Below, one piece after another: positions 1 through 8,272 of a stretch of 64,000 bases of DNA (positions are counted from its first letter, which is position 1; each line of letters starts with the position of its first letter). The stretch is from Phycisphaerae bacterium. GTDB taxonomy: Bacteria > Planctomycetota > Phycisphaerae > Phycisphaerales > SM1A02. A program made the translations under genes and the position numbers. The notes beneath the pieces are model-generated. The model worked only from the letters and a program-made list of their open reading frames with translations. It was not told the origin of the DNA and ran no database searches. The DNA lies in NCBI GenBank assembly GCA_002711415.1, contig PARI01000032.1, positions 167,150 to 231,149 on the forward strand, written 5' to 3'.

Positions 1-14
1 TGAACCACGGGTGT

Positions 15-650
15 TCAGTGGGCGTGCTTCCTGAACCCGAGGAGGATCCGCCAGGCGAGTGCGAGTGGGAACAGCAACTGCACGAAGATCACGACGATCG
101 TGATCAGTATCCCCAGCGGCGCCGACCAGTGGACGATCAGCAGGTTGGACACGTCATAGGCGAAGAAGGTCCCGTCCCATGGAATGCAGGTCTGGAGCAA
201 CTGGCCGATCGTCCAGAGCACGAGGATCGCGCTGCCCGTGTTGACATGCCCGAGCAGACATGACAGCGAGCCGCAGATGACGATCACGCCCATCAGTCCC
301 ATCAACAGGGCATTGGTCGCGATGACATCGGCCGAAGGCACCGACTTGAGCAGTTCCTTGGCATCCTCCGCATCGCTCAGTTCACCACTGAGGTGTCCCT
401 TGCCAAGCGTGATCGTGTTGAACACGTCGTCGACGACCATGCCGGCCCGGGGCCCGAACTTGTCCAGCTCGTGCCTGCCGTCCCCGACCTCCTCGGCCTT
501 GGAGAGCCCGATGAAGAGGACGACGATCTGCAGGATCCCCGAAAGCACCAGGGTGACCCACATCCCGATCCTGTACTTTCTGGTGCCAGGATTGTCGAGA
601 GGACCCCAGTCGATGAAGTACGCGTGCTTCTTCATGCAGAGACCAGCCAT
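15..650 (-). CDS. Four-helix integral membrane protein of unknown function
   Basis: A 211-residue protein I do not recognise. Four hydrophobic stretches (about residues 30-50, 112-135, 138-158 and 172-203) are separated by a polar, probably extracytoplasmic segment at 52-108 rich in D, E and G. The C-terminus is short and basic. Two starts are possible, at 650 or at 635 (MKKHAYFIDWGP); neither has a convincing ribosome binding site, so the longer one is given. It precedes the window edge, so anything downstream of it is unseen. The neighbouring GNAT gene lies 72 bases upstream on the same strand, which leaves room for its own promoter. Confidence 0.65.
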   Translation of the reverse strand: MAGLCMKKHAYFIDWGPLDNPGTRKYRIGMWVTLVLSGILQIVVLFIGLSKAEEVGDGRHELDKFGPRAGMVVDDVFNTITLGKGHLSGELSDAEDAKELLKSVPSADVIATNALLMGLMGVIVICGSLSCLLGHVNTGSAILVLWTIGQLLQTCIPWDGTFFAYDVSNLLIVHWSAPLGILITIVVIFVQLLFPLALAWRILLGFRKHAH

Positions 651-722
651 GCAGGTTCGGTCGCTCGTGCGAAGGTGTTTGTCTCGGGGTGCCTCTGGGC
701 CATGGTCGCCTTTGGTTCGGGT

Positions 723-1841
723 TCAGGAGGACTGGTTCTCCCAGTCCGAGCGGATGATAGCGTAGCTGATCACGTCGACGGGGTCGCCATCCCTGGAGAA
801 CCTGGACCTGACCAGCCCGTCCCGTATGAGTCCAGCCTTGGTCATGACCCGTCCGGAGGCCTCGTTGTGAGGTCGGTGATCACCCTCGATCCTGTGAAGC
901 GAGAGTTCCTGGAATCCATGCCTGACCACCAGGCGCAGCGCCTCGGTGGCATAGCCCCGGTTCCACCATGGTTCGCCGATCATGAACCCGGTGCCCGCCG
1001 TGTTCCTGGTCGGGCCGGGCATCCTTGACATGCCCACGTTGCCGACCAGTTCACCGGTCTGCCTGTCCTGGATGCCCCAGACCCATCCGGTGTTCCGTGC
1101 AGCGGATTCGTGCCAGGCCTCGATCCTCGCTCTCATGCTGTCGCGGGTGAAGTCCTTCTCCCGCAGCGTGTTCCTGAAGACCTCGTCGGTGGCGTGCACC
1201 TGGTACATGCTCTCCGTGTCGGCATGCCGGAGTCCTCGAAGGAGGATCCGTTCACCTTCGATCCGCGGAGGCAGTCCCCGGTCGACCAGGCGACACTGCC
1301 CGGGCCACTGTTCCGCCGTGACCCCGAGCAGTTTGACATCGTGGAGTTCGCCGCGGAACACCATCGATCGCTCAAGCCTCGCCACAGGTTTCAGTCCCGC
1401 GTTGACCAGGACGTGGCCCGATGCGGCGTTCTCCACAGCATGACGCGAGGAGATCCTGGCATGGCCCGCTTCATCGAACCCCCAGCCCATGACCGCTCGA
1501 GCGGCCTCGGAGGCATACCCCTGTCCCCACCATTGCTTCCCGAGCCAGTAGCCCAGCTCCGCAGTGCGAGTCGTCGGTTCCGGGCTGAGTCCGATGGATC
1601 CCATCAACCGGCCGGTTTCCGCGGAGGTGATCGCCAGGGCGGTCTCGCCGCCTTCCTTCGCATCGGAAGCATGCGTCCTGATCCACTCCATCGCCATGCC
1701 TTCCTCGTATGGGTGGGGGACCCGGCTGAGAAAACGGCTGACCTCGCCGTCGGCGAGCATCCGGGTGACCTCGTCGGCATCTTCGATCGAGAACGGTCGG
1801 AGGTGGAGTCGTTCGGTGTCCAGGTGGGGCAGTGCAGTCAT
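723..1841 (-). CDS. Tandem (two-domain) GNAT N-acetyltransferase, RimJ/RimL type
   Basis: This 372-residue protein contains two complete GNAT acetyltransferase domains in a row (about 1-175 and 185-370). Each has the opening RLHLRPF / RILLRGL strand, a Q/R-x-x-G-x-G/A type acetyl-CoA loop (WWGQGYASEA in the first, WWNRGYATEA in the second) and the closing N-x-AS-x-x-V-x-x-KAGL helix. Proteins of this subfamily acetylate ribosomal proteins, small amines or antibiotics; the substrate here cannot be told. The start at 1841 (MTALPHLDTERLHLRPF) is preferred over an in-frame ATG at 1886 because it begins at the usual domain edge. It lies 50 bases downstream of the pyrophosphorylase start region on the same strand. 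Confidence 0.85.
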   Translation of the reverse strand: MTALPHLDTERLHLRPFSIEDADEVTRMLADGEVSRFLSRVPHPYEEGMAMEWIRTHASDAKEGGETALAITSAETGRLMGSIGLSPEPTTRTAELGYWLGKQWWGQGYASEAARAVMGWGFDEAGHARISSRHAVENAASGHVLVNAGLKPVARLERSMVFRGELHDVKLLGVTAEQWPGQCRLVDRGLPPRIEGERILLRGLRHADTESMYQVHATDEVFRNTLREKDFTRDSMRARIEAWHESAARNTGWVWGIQDRQTGELVGNVGMSRMPGPTRNTAGTGFMIGEPWWNRGYATEALRLVVRHGFQELSLHRIEGDHRPHNEASGRVMTKAGLIRDGLVRSRFSRDGDPVDVISYAIIRSDWENQSS

Positions 1842-1891
1842 CGTAGCTTGAGGAAGTGTATGTCGGTCGTGTCCATCAATGGACATCCGAC

Positions 1892-3301
1892 CTAGAGCAG
1901 GACTTCCTCTCCATCACTGATCGATTCCGGCAGTTCGACATCGCGCAGGTCGCCGGCCTCGATGGCCGTGGAAGCCTTGATCTCGATCCTGGAAGTGACA
2001 TGCCCGTCGCCATCCCGCTGCACCGTGCAGCCAGCGGCTTCCAGCCACAGGCCGGCGCGATCCGACTGCAGCTGGTGGCTGGATTCCGGGCTGTCCTCTC
2101 CACTGGCATTCTTGATCGGGGCGAACTCCTCGACCCTCACCGTCTCGTAGACGATCGAGGAATCGGCCAGTGGGATCGCATCAAAGACGAACGCCTCGAA
2201 CTTGGTGGCGTTGGGCTGCTCCGGCTGCACCAGCTCGCCGCTGTCCAGGTCGATGTACGGCACCTTCTTGTGCGCCATGTGGAAGGGCAGTGCGAAATCG
2301 TCCGGGTTCCGGGTCAGGTGCTCCACGAACTCGACGCTCATCATGTGGATGCCGATCGAGCCGGCCCGAAGGCGGAGCCGCCCGTTCTCGTCGGTTTCCG
2401 CGGCGATTCCCGGATCGATGTCCGAGTACTCGATCACTCGCGTCTTGCCATCGACCATGCAGAGCACACCGACCTTCTCACCGGGGTCCCTCTTGGGAAT
2501 CATCTTGCTCGAGATCTGTCCCGAGCTGTCCTTTGCGGCGACGTGCAGCCCGATGAACAGGGGATCGAGCACGTGAACCAGCGGGTTGTCCACCTGGAAG
2601 TAGCTGATCTGCTCGATGCCCCGGGCTCGCATGTGCTCGAGCGATCCACTGACCGCCAGGGCCAGCAGCGAACCCCCGTGCCCGTCCGGATTGACGGCCA
2701 CATGATCCTTCTGCGCCAGCAGCATCCTCCCGTCCCCATCGATGCTGGGCAGCACGCCCTGCTGGAAGAACACGACCTGCTGGGGATCGAGGCCGAAATG
2801 ATTGTTGTCCGTGAAGAACGCCCGGGTGTCATCGTCGTTGATCGGGCTTGTCATGATGTACCAGGTCAGCGAAACGTCGTATCGACTCTCGATGGCGAGG
2901 ATCTGTTCCGCGAACACACGGAACAGAGGCTTGCCCGTCAGCACGGTCGCCGGGAAGGCGCCCTTGGGACCGTTCCACCCGAGCCTGGTTCCCTGGCCAC
3001 CGGCCACGGTGAACGGAGCGACCTTGCCGGCGCGGATCATTTCCACGCCGATGTCCCTGTATCGCTGATGATCCTCCGGAAGTGTCGGGTAGATCACCGG
3101 TGGCTGGATCGAGTCGGTCGATGTCGAGTCCTCGTGATGTTCCTGCCCGATGAGCTTCTGCATCTGCTGGAAGTTGATCATCTCCAGCTGCTGCACGAGG
3201 GATTCCTGCTGCTGCTCGTCCAGCGAGGCGTAGAAGTCCAGCAGGTGCTCCTGTCCCTGGCTCTTGAGCATCCGTGTGATCGACTCGGGAGGCTGTGTCA
3301 T
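1892..3301 (-). CDS. UDPGP-family UDP-N-acetylglucosamine/UDP-sugar pyrophosphorylase
   Basis: The 469-residue product matches the eukaryotic-like UDPGP family, which joins UTP to a sugar-1-phosphate (GlcNAc-1-P or hexose-1-P) to give a UDP-sugar and pyrophosphate. The nucleotide loop is present as VAGGQGTRLGWNGPKG (about residues 97-112), followed by the family's KDHVAVNPDGHGG substrate loop and the SYFQVDNPLV metal region. The N-terminal 70 residues are helical and glutamine-rich, as in UAP1-type enzymes. The start at 3301 (MTQPPESI) is chosen because a start at 3364 would run into phoU, which ends at 3334. It works upstream of cell-wall or glycan synthesis, in keeping with the phosphohexomutase at 6357. 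Confidence 0.87.
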   Translation of the reverse strand: MTQPPESITRMLKSQGQEHLLDFYASLDEQQQESLVQQLEMINFQQMQKLIGQEHHEDSTSTDSIQPPVIYPTLPEDHQRYRDIGVEMIRAGKVAPFTVAGGQGTRLGWNGPKGAFPATVLTGKPLFRVFAEQILAIESRYDVSLTWYIMTSPINDDDTRAFFTDNNHFGLDPQQVVFFQQGVLPSIDGDGRMLLAQKDHVAVNPDGHGGSLLALAVSGSLEHMRARGIEQISYFQVDNPLVHVLDPLFIGLHVAAKDSSGQISSKMIPKRDPGEKVGVLCMVDGKTRVIEYSDIDPGIAAETDENGRLRLRAGSIGIHMMSVEFVEHLTRNPDDFALPFHMAHKKVPYIDLDSGELVQPEQPNATKFEAFVFDAIPLADSSIVYETVRVEEFAPIKNASGEDSPESSHQLQSDRAGLWLEAAGCTVQRDGDGHVTSRIEIKASTAIEAGDLRDVELPESISDGEEVLL

Positions 3302-3333
3302 GGGTTCGCCCGGCTTCTGTGGGTCCGATGGAT

Positions 3334-4014
3334 TCAGGATTCGGGCGTGATCGGTTCGGACCACCCCTGGGAGCTGTGTCGCACGATCTTCCCTGTCTCG
3401 AGGTAGATCACCTGTTCGCAGATGTTCGTGCAGTGATCCGCGATGCGCTCCAGCGACTTGGTGACCGTCATCAACCGGAAGGCGAAGGCCACCTCCAGGC
3501 TTCCGTCAGCGACCCTGGCCTGGGAGTTCATGAGGATCTCGCTCTTGAACGCATCGACGGTGTCATCGAACAGGAGGACCTGCCTGGCCAGTTCGACGTT
3601 GGAGTCCTCGAGTGATCGAATGCTGTCCCGCAGCATGCCGATGACGCTGTTGGCCATCACCCTGAAGGTGTTCGGAACCAGCTTGGCATCCCCCTTGTTC
3701 TCCAACACGACCTCGGAGACGTTCACGGCGCAGTCGGCGATCTTCTCGAACTCGTTGTTGACCTTGACGATGGTCAGGATCGAACGGATGTCATGTGCAT
3801 CGTCGCTGCCCATGGTCAGCAGCGGGATCGAGGCTCGCTCGATCTCCACATCGACCTTGTCGATCACCTCGTCGACACTGATGACCGTCGAGGCCTTCTC
3901 CTGGTCATCGTCGAAGTAGCATTCGACCGCCTTGAGTGTCAGGTCGAGCACGCGGTCTCCCTGCGTGACGATGTCATTCCTGAGCTGACCGAGCTTCTTC
4001 TTGAATTCAGACAC
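3334..4014 (-). CDS. phoU: Phosphate transport regulator PhoU
   Basis: A 226-residue all-helical protein with two PhoU repeats. PhoU couples the Pst phosphate transporter to the PhoR sensor and represses the Pho regulon. Acidic metal-site helices typical of the family are seen (ALKAVECYFDDD-like segment near residue 28 and LERIADHCTNICEQVIY near 195). The start is a GTG at 4014 (VSEFKKKLGQL), preceded by a GAGG ribosome site seven bases upstream; longer ATG readings would add an arginine/cysteine-rich tail foreign to the family. No pst genes are nearby, but polyphosphate kinase is 4 kb away. A TATACT hexamer at 4055-4060 on the minus strand could serve it. Confidence 0.9.
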   Translation of the reverse strand: MSEFKKKLGQLRNDIVTQGDRVLDLTLKAVECYFDDDQEKASTVISVDEVIDKVDVEIERASIPLLTMGSDDAHDIRSILTIVKVNNEFEKIADCAVNVSEVVLENKGDAKLVPNTFRVMANSVIGMLRDSIRSLEDSNVELARQVLLFDDTVDAFKSEILMNSQARVADGSLEVAFAFRLMTVTKSLERIADHCTNICEQVIYLETGKIVRHSSQGWSEPITPES

Positions 4015-4078
4015 GTTGACCTCGACTGGGACTGGGTGCTGGACGCACCTCAGGAGTATACGACAGGAGCTGCGGGTG

Positions 4079-4093
4079 AGGGTGGCACACCCT
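4079..4093. promoter_or_regulatory. Dyad in the phoU/pdxJ divergent region
   Basis: A perfect 6-base inverted repeat, AGGGTG-GCA-CACCCT, lies 25 bases before the pdxJ ATG and 65 bases before the phoU GTG in the 103-base divergent gap. It could be an operator or a short hairpin in the pdxJ leader. Nothing else supports a particular regulator. Confidence 0.3.
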
Positions 4094-4117
4094 GTTGGCT
4101 GGAGGTAGTCTGCGGGC

Positions 4118-4861
4118 ATGGCAGTACTGTGCGTGAACATCGATCACGTGGCGACCCTCCGCCAGGCCCGGCGCGGGGTCGAGCCGGATCCTGTCCCGGC
4201 CGCCGCTGATGCACTGGCCGGCGGGGCTGACTCGATCACCCTCCACCTTCGCGAGGACCGTCGCCACGTGCAGGATGAGGATCTCCGGAGGATCCAGAGT
4301 GAACTGGATGTGAAGGTCAACCTGGAGATGGCGCCCACGAAGCCGATGGTCGACATCGCGATCGAGTCCATGCCGGGAATGGTGATGCTGGTCCCTGAAG
4401 GTCGCCAGGAGATCACCACCGAGGGCGGGCTTGATGTCGACGGCCTCCGCGATGATCTCTCTCCGATCCTGGCACGCCTGGCCTCGGCGGGGCTCAGGAC
4501 CAGCGCCTTCATCGACGCCGAGCCGAACCAGGTACGCGCCGCATCGGAGCTGGGCTTCGATGTCTGCGAGGTCCACACCGGGCCCTGGGCCCATGCCGTG
4601 CAGGAGGAGGGGGTGCAGGGGCCTGCCGCGGCCAGGCAGCTCCAACTGGTCGCCGAGGCCGGACGGCAGATCCGGCAGCTGGGCATGCAGTTCAATGCCG
4701 GCCACGCCCTGAACTATGACAACGTCGGGCCGATCGCAGCACTGGATGAGCTGTCGGAACTGCACATCGGGCACTCGATCGTCAGCCGCAGCGTCTTCGT
4801 GGGTTTCCGGACCGCGGTGGAGACGATGGTCTGCCTGATTCATGATGCACGCGGGGCGTGA
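4118..4861 (+). CDS. pdxJ: Pyridoxine 5'-phosphate synthase
   Basis: PdxJ condenses 3-amino-2-oxopropyl phosphate with 1-deoxyxylulose 5-phosphate to make pyridoxine 5'-phosphate, the last ring-forming step of the DXP-dependent vitamin B6 route. The 247-residue length is normal. The N-terminal LCVNIDHVATLRQARRG carries the conserved N-x-DH-x-A-x-x-R-x-x-R signature; VNLEMAPT, the EVHTGPWA region and NAGHALNYDN near the C-terminus are further family blocks. A GGAGG site 12 bases upstream supports the start. It is followed after 52 bases by dapA on the same strand. Confidence 0.95.
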   Translation: MAVLCVNIDHVATLRQARRGVEPDPVPAAADALAGGADSITLHLREDRRHVQDEDLRRIQSELDVKVNLEMAPTKPMVDIAIESMPGMVMLVPEGRQEITTEGGLDVDGLRDDLSPILARLASAGLRTSAFIDAEPNQVRAASELGFDVCEVHTGPWAHAVQEEGVQGPAAARQLQLVAEAGRQIRQLGMQFNAGHALNYDNVGPIAALDELSELHIGHSIVSRSVFVGFRTAVETMVCLIHDARGA

Positions 4862-4913
4862 TGCCGTACAATCAGACGGTACGGACATGCAGTCAAGTGA
4901 ACGGAGTCACGTG

Positions 4914-5831
4914 ATGAACCAGTTCAAGGGCACCTACACCGCCCTGGTCACCCCCTTCACGATGGACGGTTCCGCCGTCGATCAACGGAGGCTGGCCGAG
5001 CAGGTGCGATTCCAGGCCGAGGCAGGGGTGACCGGTGTGGTCGCCTGTGGCACCACCGGCGAGTCACCCACGCTCTCGGATTCAGAGCAGAAAGCGGTCA
5101 TCGAGCAGGTCGTCGAGGAATCCCGTTCCCACGGGATCCATGCGGTCGCCGGCACCGGTTCCAACGACACCAGACACGCGGTCGCGGCTCATGCTCATGC
5201 CGCATCGGTCGGTGCGATCGCCTCGCTGCAGGTCACGCCCTACTACAACAAGCCGTCGGCGGAAGGCCTCTACCGTCACTTCATGACCATCGCCGACTCG
5301 GTCGATCTTCCAATCATCCTCTACCACGTGCCCGGACGCTGTGGAGTGCGGATGGAGATGTCCCTGCTCACCAGGCTGTTCACGCATCCAAACATCATCG
5401 CGATCAAGGAGGCCAGTGGCTCCATCGACATGGTCAGCAGCCTCGTCGACCAGACCGATGCGGTCGTGCTCTCGGGCGACGACACGCTCATGCTGGCGAT
5501 GGGATCCGTCGGTGCGACTGGTGTCATCAGCGTCGTCTCAAACATCGCGCCCGATCGCGTCCAGCGGATCTGGGACTGCGTTGAGGCGGGGGACCTGCAT
5601 GGCGCACGTGAGGCCCACCGCTGGTTGTTCCCACTGGCCGATTCCCTCATGACGCTCGACGTGAACCCGGTGACCGTCAAGACGGCGATGTCAATCCTCA
5701 GCATGGATTCGGGTACGCTTCGATCACCGCTGGTCGGTATGGCCGAGCAGGCGAGACAGGCACTGGTCGGCATCCTCAAGGGTCGTGGGCTGCTCGAGTC
5801 CGGCACGGTCGCCGAGGCGATCAATTCATGA
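4914..5831 (+). CDS. dapA: 4-hydroxy-tetrahydrodipicolinate synthase
   Basis: DapA condenses pyruvate with aspartate semialdehyde, the first committed step to meso-diaminopimelate and lysine. The 305-residue product has the Schiff-base lysine in IAIKEASG (K165), the catalytic tyrosine in ILYHVPGRCG, the substrate loop CGTTGESPTLS and the YYNKPS motif. The start at 4914 (MNQFKGTYTALVTPF) is fixed by a GGAG site seven bases upstream and by the family's usual beginning; an upstream in-frame ATG at 4842 would overlap pdxJ. A TACAAT hexamer at 4867-4872 just after the pdxJ stop may give it a separate promoter. Confidence 0.95.
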   Translation: MNQFKGTYTALVTPFTMDGSAVDQRRLAEQVRFQAEAGVTGVVACGTTGESPTLSDSEQKAVIEQVVEESRSHGIHAVAGTGSNDTRHAVAAHAHAASVGAIASLQVTPYYNKPSAEGLYRHFMTIADSVDLPIILYHVPGRCGVRMEMSLLTRLFTHPNIIAIKEASGSIDMVSSLVDQTDAVVLSGDDTLMLAMGSVGATGVISVVSNIAPDRVQRIWDCVEAGDLHGAREAHRWLFPLADSLMTLDVNPVTVKTAMSILSMDSGTLRSPLVGMAEQARQALVGILKGRGLLESGTVAEAINS

Positions 5832-5838
5832 AGGAAAC

Positions 5839-6360
5839 ATGTTCGTGACCGATGCTGCTCCCTTGCCATATCGCATTGCCGTCCTGTGCTACCTCTATGA
5901 CCAGGACGACCGTCTTCTACTGCTGCACAGGGCCAAGTCCCCCAATGCGGGGCTGTACTCCCCGATCGGGGGCAAGCTCGAGGTCGAACTGGGTGAAGGG
6001 CCTCACCAGTGCGCCGTGCGGGAGATCATGGAGGAGACGGGCCTGGAGATCCCGATCGACCAGGTCCACCTTTTCGGCATGGTCTCCGAGCGTGCCTACG
6101 AGGGCGAGACCCACTGGTTGATCTTCCTGTTCGAGGTCAGACAGCGGATCGATCCGTCACGGATCACCACGTACGAGTTCGACGAAGGTACCCTCGAGTG
6201 GATCGATGTCGATGCCGTCGAGCAGTTGCCGATTCCCCGGACCGATCGGGAGATCCTCTGGCCGAATGTGAGGAAGCATCGGGGCGGGTTCTTCAGCATT
6301 CACATCGAGTGCGACACCGACCCGATGTCCTGGTCGATTCACGAATCCAGCGCCGACTAG
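5839..6360 (+). CDS. Nudix hydrolase
   Basis: A 173-residue Nudix hydrolase that should cleave a nucleoside diphosphate linked to another group. The Nudix box is present, with the REIMEETGLE core preceded by E eight residues before the R. The opening glycine segment is two residues longer than the textbook spacing (GGKLEVELGEGPHQ), a variant that should still fold around the metal site. AAGGA overlaps the end of dapA and sits close to the ATG at 5839; a GTG two codons later at 5845 has better spacing and cannot be excluded. Its stop shares the bases CTAG with the stop of the convergent mutase gene. The substrate is unknown. Confidence 0.85.
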   Translation: MFVTDAAPLPYRIAVLCYLYDQDDRLLLLHRAKSPNAGLYSPIGGKLEVELGEGPHQCAVREIMEETGLEIPIDQVHLFGMVSERAYEGETHWLIFLFEVRQRIDPSRITTYEFDEGTLEWIDVDAVEQLPIPRTDREILWPNVRKHRGGFFSIHIECDTDPMSWSIHESSAD

Positions 6361-7745
6361 GACCCGAGCCCGGCGACTTCGGCGACCCTGTCACGAAGCG
6401 CCTCGGCCTCCGTCGTGCTCGTCGCTTCGGCGATCAGCCGGATCACGGGTTCCGTGTTGCTCGCTCTGAGGTGCACCCATCCCTGCTCCAGGTCAATTCG
6501 AACTCCGTCGGTCCGATCGACCTGGGCGTCCTTGAATGCGATCGCCACGTCATCGAGCATCCGCTGGACCATGTCGTCTCCGGCGGGATCGTACTGGAGC
6601 TTGGTCTTGATCATCGAGTAGCTCGGCACGCTGCCGACGAGTTCCGAGATGCTCAGCCCAGTCGCCGCCATGTGATCAAGGACCAGCGCCATCGACGAGA
6701 GACTGTCACGGACGAAGCAGACTCTCGGGAGAATGACGCCGCCGTTGCCCTCGCCACCGAGGTGTCCCTTGTCCCGCTTGATCGCCTCGACGACGTTGGC
6801 CTCTCCGACGGCGGTGCGTTGGACCCTGGCACCGGGGTGCAACGCGGCGACGTCATCGATCATCCTGCTCGTGGAGAGGTTCGTCGCCAGCACGGTGGGG
6901 CCCCAGAGTCTCAGGGCGCTCATCGCCGCGATCACGAGCGTGTATTCCTCTCCGATGTACATGCCGTTCTCGTCGACGATGGCCAGTCGATCCGCATCCG
7001 GATCCTGTGCGAATCCGCAGTGGGCCCGCTCATCATCCGCCGTCGCTTCGCAGAGTGATCCGAGGTTCTCCCTGATCGGTTCCGGGGTGTGGGCGAACTC
7101 GCCGCTGACCTGGCTGTTCAAGTGCACCAGCCCGACGCCCAGGGTCTCCATGAGGCGCCTGCCACCTTCTGATCCCGAGGCGTTGACCGAATCCAGCACG
7201 ACCGTGAATCCTGCCGACCGGATCGAATCGATGTCGACGGCCTCCTTCACACGCTGGACGTGGGCCTCGGTGGCCGTTGAATCGGTGGTACACGTGCCGG
7301 CTCGTGTGCTCTCGAGTTCGTCGCCCTCTGACCTTCTGAATCGCTCGATGATCGTGTCGGCGATCGCCGGTGGGGGAGCAACGCCATCACGGTCCAGGCA
7401 CTTCAGCCCGTTCCACTGGATCGGGTTGTGGCTCGCGGTGATGCACATGCCTCCATCGCAGCCAAGAGTGGAGATCATCAGGCCGGTGGTCGGGGTGGTG
7501 ACGACACCCAGGTCGATCACATCACATCCGCACGCGGTCAGTCCCTCGATGGCGCCCCGACCGATCTGGTCCCCCGAGGCCCGTCCGTCACGTCCGATGC
7601 ACACCCTGGGACTTCGATCGTCGGCCTGCTCCAGGAGCCATGAACCGAACGCGGCCGCGAATCTCGCGGCGACCTCGGGCGTCATCGACCGTCCGACGAT
7701 TCCACGGGCGCCGGAGACCGAGAGCATCAGTGGTGCACTTTCCAT
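6357..7745 (-). CDS. Phosphohexomutase (phosphoglucosamine mutase / phosphomannomutase family)
   Basis: An alpha-D-phosphohexomutase of 462 residues that moves phosphate between C6 and C1 of a hexose. The active serine sits in TASHNPIQWNG; the magnesium loop is DPDADRLAI; GGEGNGGVI is the sugar-recognition loop and RASNTEPVIRLI the phosphate-binding loop. These four blocks fit GlmM or ManB/PGM types. GlmM is attractive because a UDP-GlcNAc-type pyrophosphorylase lies at 1892, but the sugar loop does not settle this, so no symbol is given. A TAGACT hexamer six bases before the ATG suggests a leaderless transcript. Confidence 0.9.
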   Translation of the reverse strand: MESAPLMLSVSGARGIVGRSMTPEVAARFAAAFGSWLLEQADDRSPRVCIGRDGRASGDQIGRGAIEGLTACGCDVIDLGVVTTPTTGLMISTLGCDGGMCITASHNPIQWNGLKCLDRDGVAPPPAIADTIIERFRRSEGDELESTRAGTCTTDSTATEAHVQRVKEAVDIDSIRSAGFTVVLDSVNASGSEGGRRLMETLGVGLVHLNSQVSGEFAHTPEPIRENLGSLCEATADDERAHCGFAQDPDADRLAIVDENGMYIGEEYTLVIAAMSALRLWGPTVLATNLSTSRMIDDVAALHPGARVQRTAVGEANVVEAIKRDKGHLGGEGNGGVILPRVCFVRDSLSSMALVLDHMAATGLSISELVGSVPSYSMIKTKLQYDPAGDDMVQRMLDDVAIAFKDAQVDRTDGVRIDLEQGWVHLRASNTEPVIRLIAEATSTTEAEALRDRVAEVAGLGS

Positions 7746-7751
7746 GTCGTG

Positions 7752-7757
7752 AGTCTA
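7752..7757 (-). promoter_or_regulatory. -10 hexamer TAGACT of the mutase gene
   Basis: TAGACT on the minus strand ends six bases before the ATG at 7745. If used, transcription would start at or within a base or two of the start codon. No clear -35 is seen at the expected place. Confidence 0.4.
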
Positions 7758-7878
7758 TCCGAGTCCGCGATCGACCGTGCCCTGGTGTAGTCCAGCCGAT
7801 AACGAGACGGCACCGTGATCAAACGCCCTGATCCGTCCGCATCGGTACCAGGTCTTCCGGTTGGCGCTTGATGCCCGG

Positions 7879-7884
7879 TATAAT
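7879..7884 (+). promoter_or_regulatory. -10 hexamer TATAAT before the pterin enzyme
   Basis: A perfect TATAAT ends ten bases before the ATG at 7895, predicting a leader of only 3-5 bases. It overlaps the alternative upstream ATG at 7883, which argues that 7895 is the real start. The -35 region (TTCCGG about 18 bases upstream) is poor. Confidence 0.5.
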
Positions 7885-7894
7885 GAGCAGGAAC

Positions 7895-8272
7895 ATGTAT
7901 CGAATCCAGGTTGAACACGTCTTCGATGCGGCACACGCCCTCCTGATACGGGGGGAGCGGGAGCAGTCTCATCGACATGACTGGCGTGTCGTGCTGACGG
8001 TGGTGGGGCAGCACCTCGACAGGGATGGCCTTCTCTGCGACTTCCACGAACTGGAGGCGATGCTCCGGGAGATCACGGCGCCATTCGATGGAGGCGACCT
8101 CAACACGACGCCACCATTCAACACGGTCAACCCGACCGCCGAGCACGTCGCGCGGCATGTCGGGGAACACGTGTGCGCTTGCCTTCCGGATTCGATCCGC
8201 CTGGAGCGGATCGCCGTCACCGAGGCCGTCGGCTGCATCGCGATCTACGAGCCCGAGGGGGTCACGGCATGA
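7895..8272 (+). CDS. 6-pyruvoyl-tetrahydropterin synthase homologue, PTPS-III-like
   Basis: A 125-residue protein of the PTPS/QueD fold, with zinc histidines H14 (VFDAAH) and H26/H28 (SHRH) and the TEAVGCIAIYEPEG C-terminal block. The catalytic cysteine that precedes the HGH motif in QueD and BH4-type enzymes is absent; instead the segment reads E-Q-S-H-R-H, matching the E-x-x-H-x-H signature of PTPS-III, the class that replaces FolB in folate synthesis. A folate role (dihydroneopterin triphosphate to 6-hydroxymethyl-dihydropterin) is therefore likelier than queuosine, as an inference. The stop overlaps the ppk start by four bases (ATGA). The start at 7895 fits both the family and the TATAAT position. 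Confidence 0.82.
   Translation: MYRIQVEHVFDAAHALLIRGEREQSHRHDWRVVLTVVGQHLDRDGLLCDFHELEAMLREITAPFDGGDLNTTPPFNTVNPTAEHVARHVGEHVCACLPDSIRLERIAVTEAVGCIAIYEPEGVTA

Noticed and set aside
1856..3406. 516-residue open frame on plus opposite the pyrophosphorylase gene
   Set aside because: It is antisense to a gene with clear family motifs and its translation is rich in His, Arg and Asp, typical of a GC-rich shadow frame.
6357..6360. Shared CTAG as a special regulatory site
   Set aside because: It is simply the overlap of two convergent TAG stop codons.
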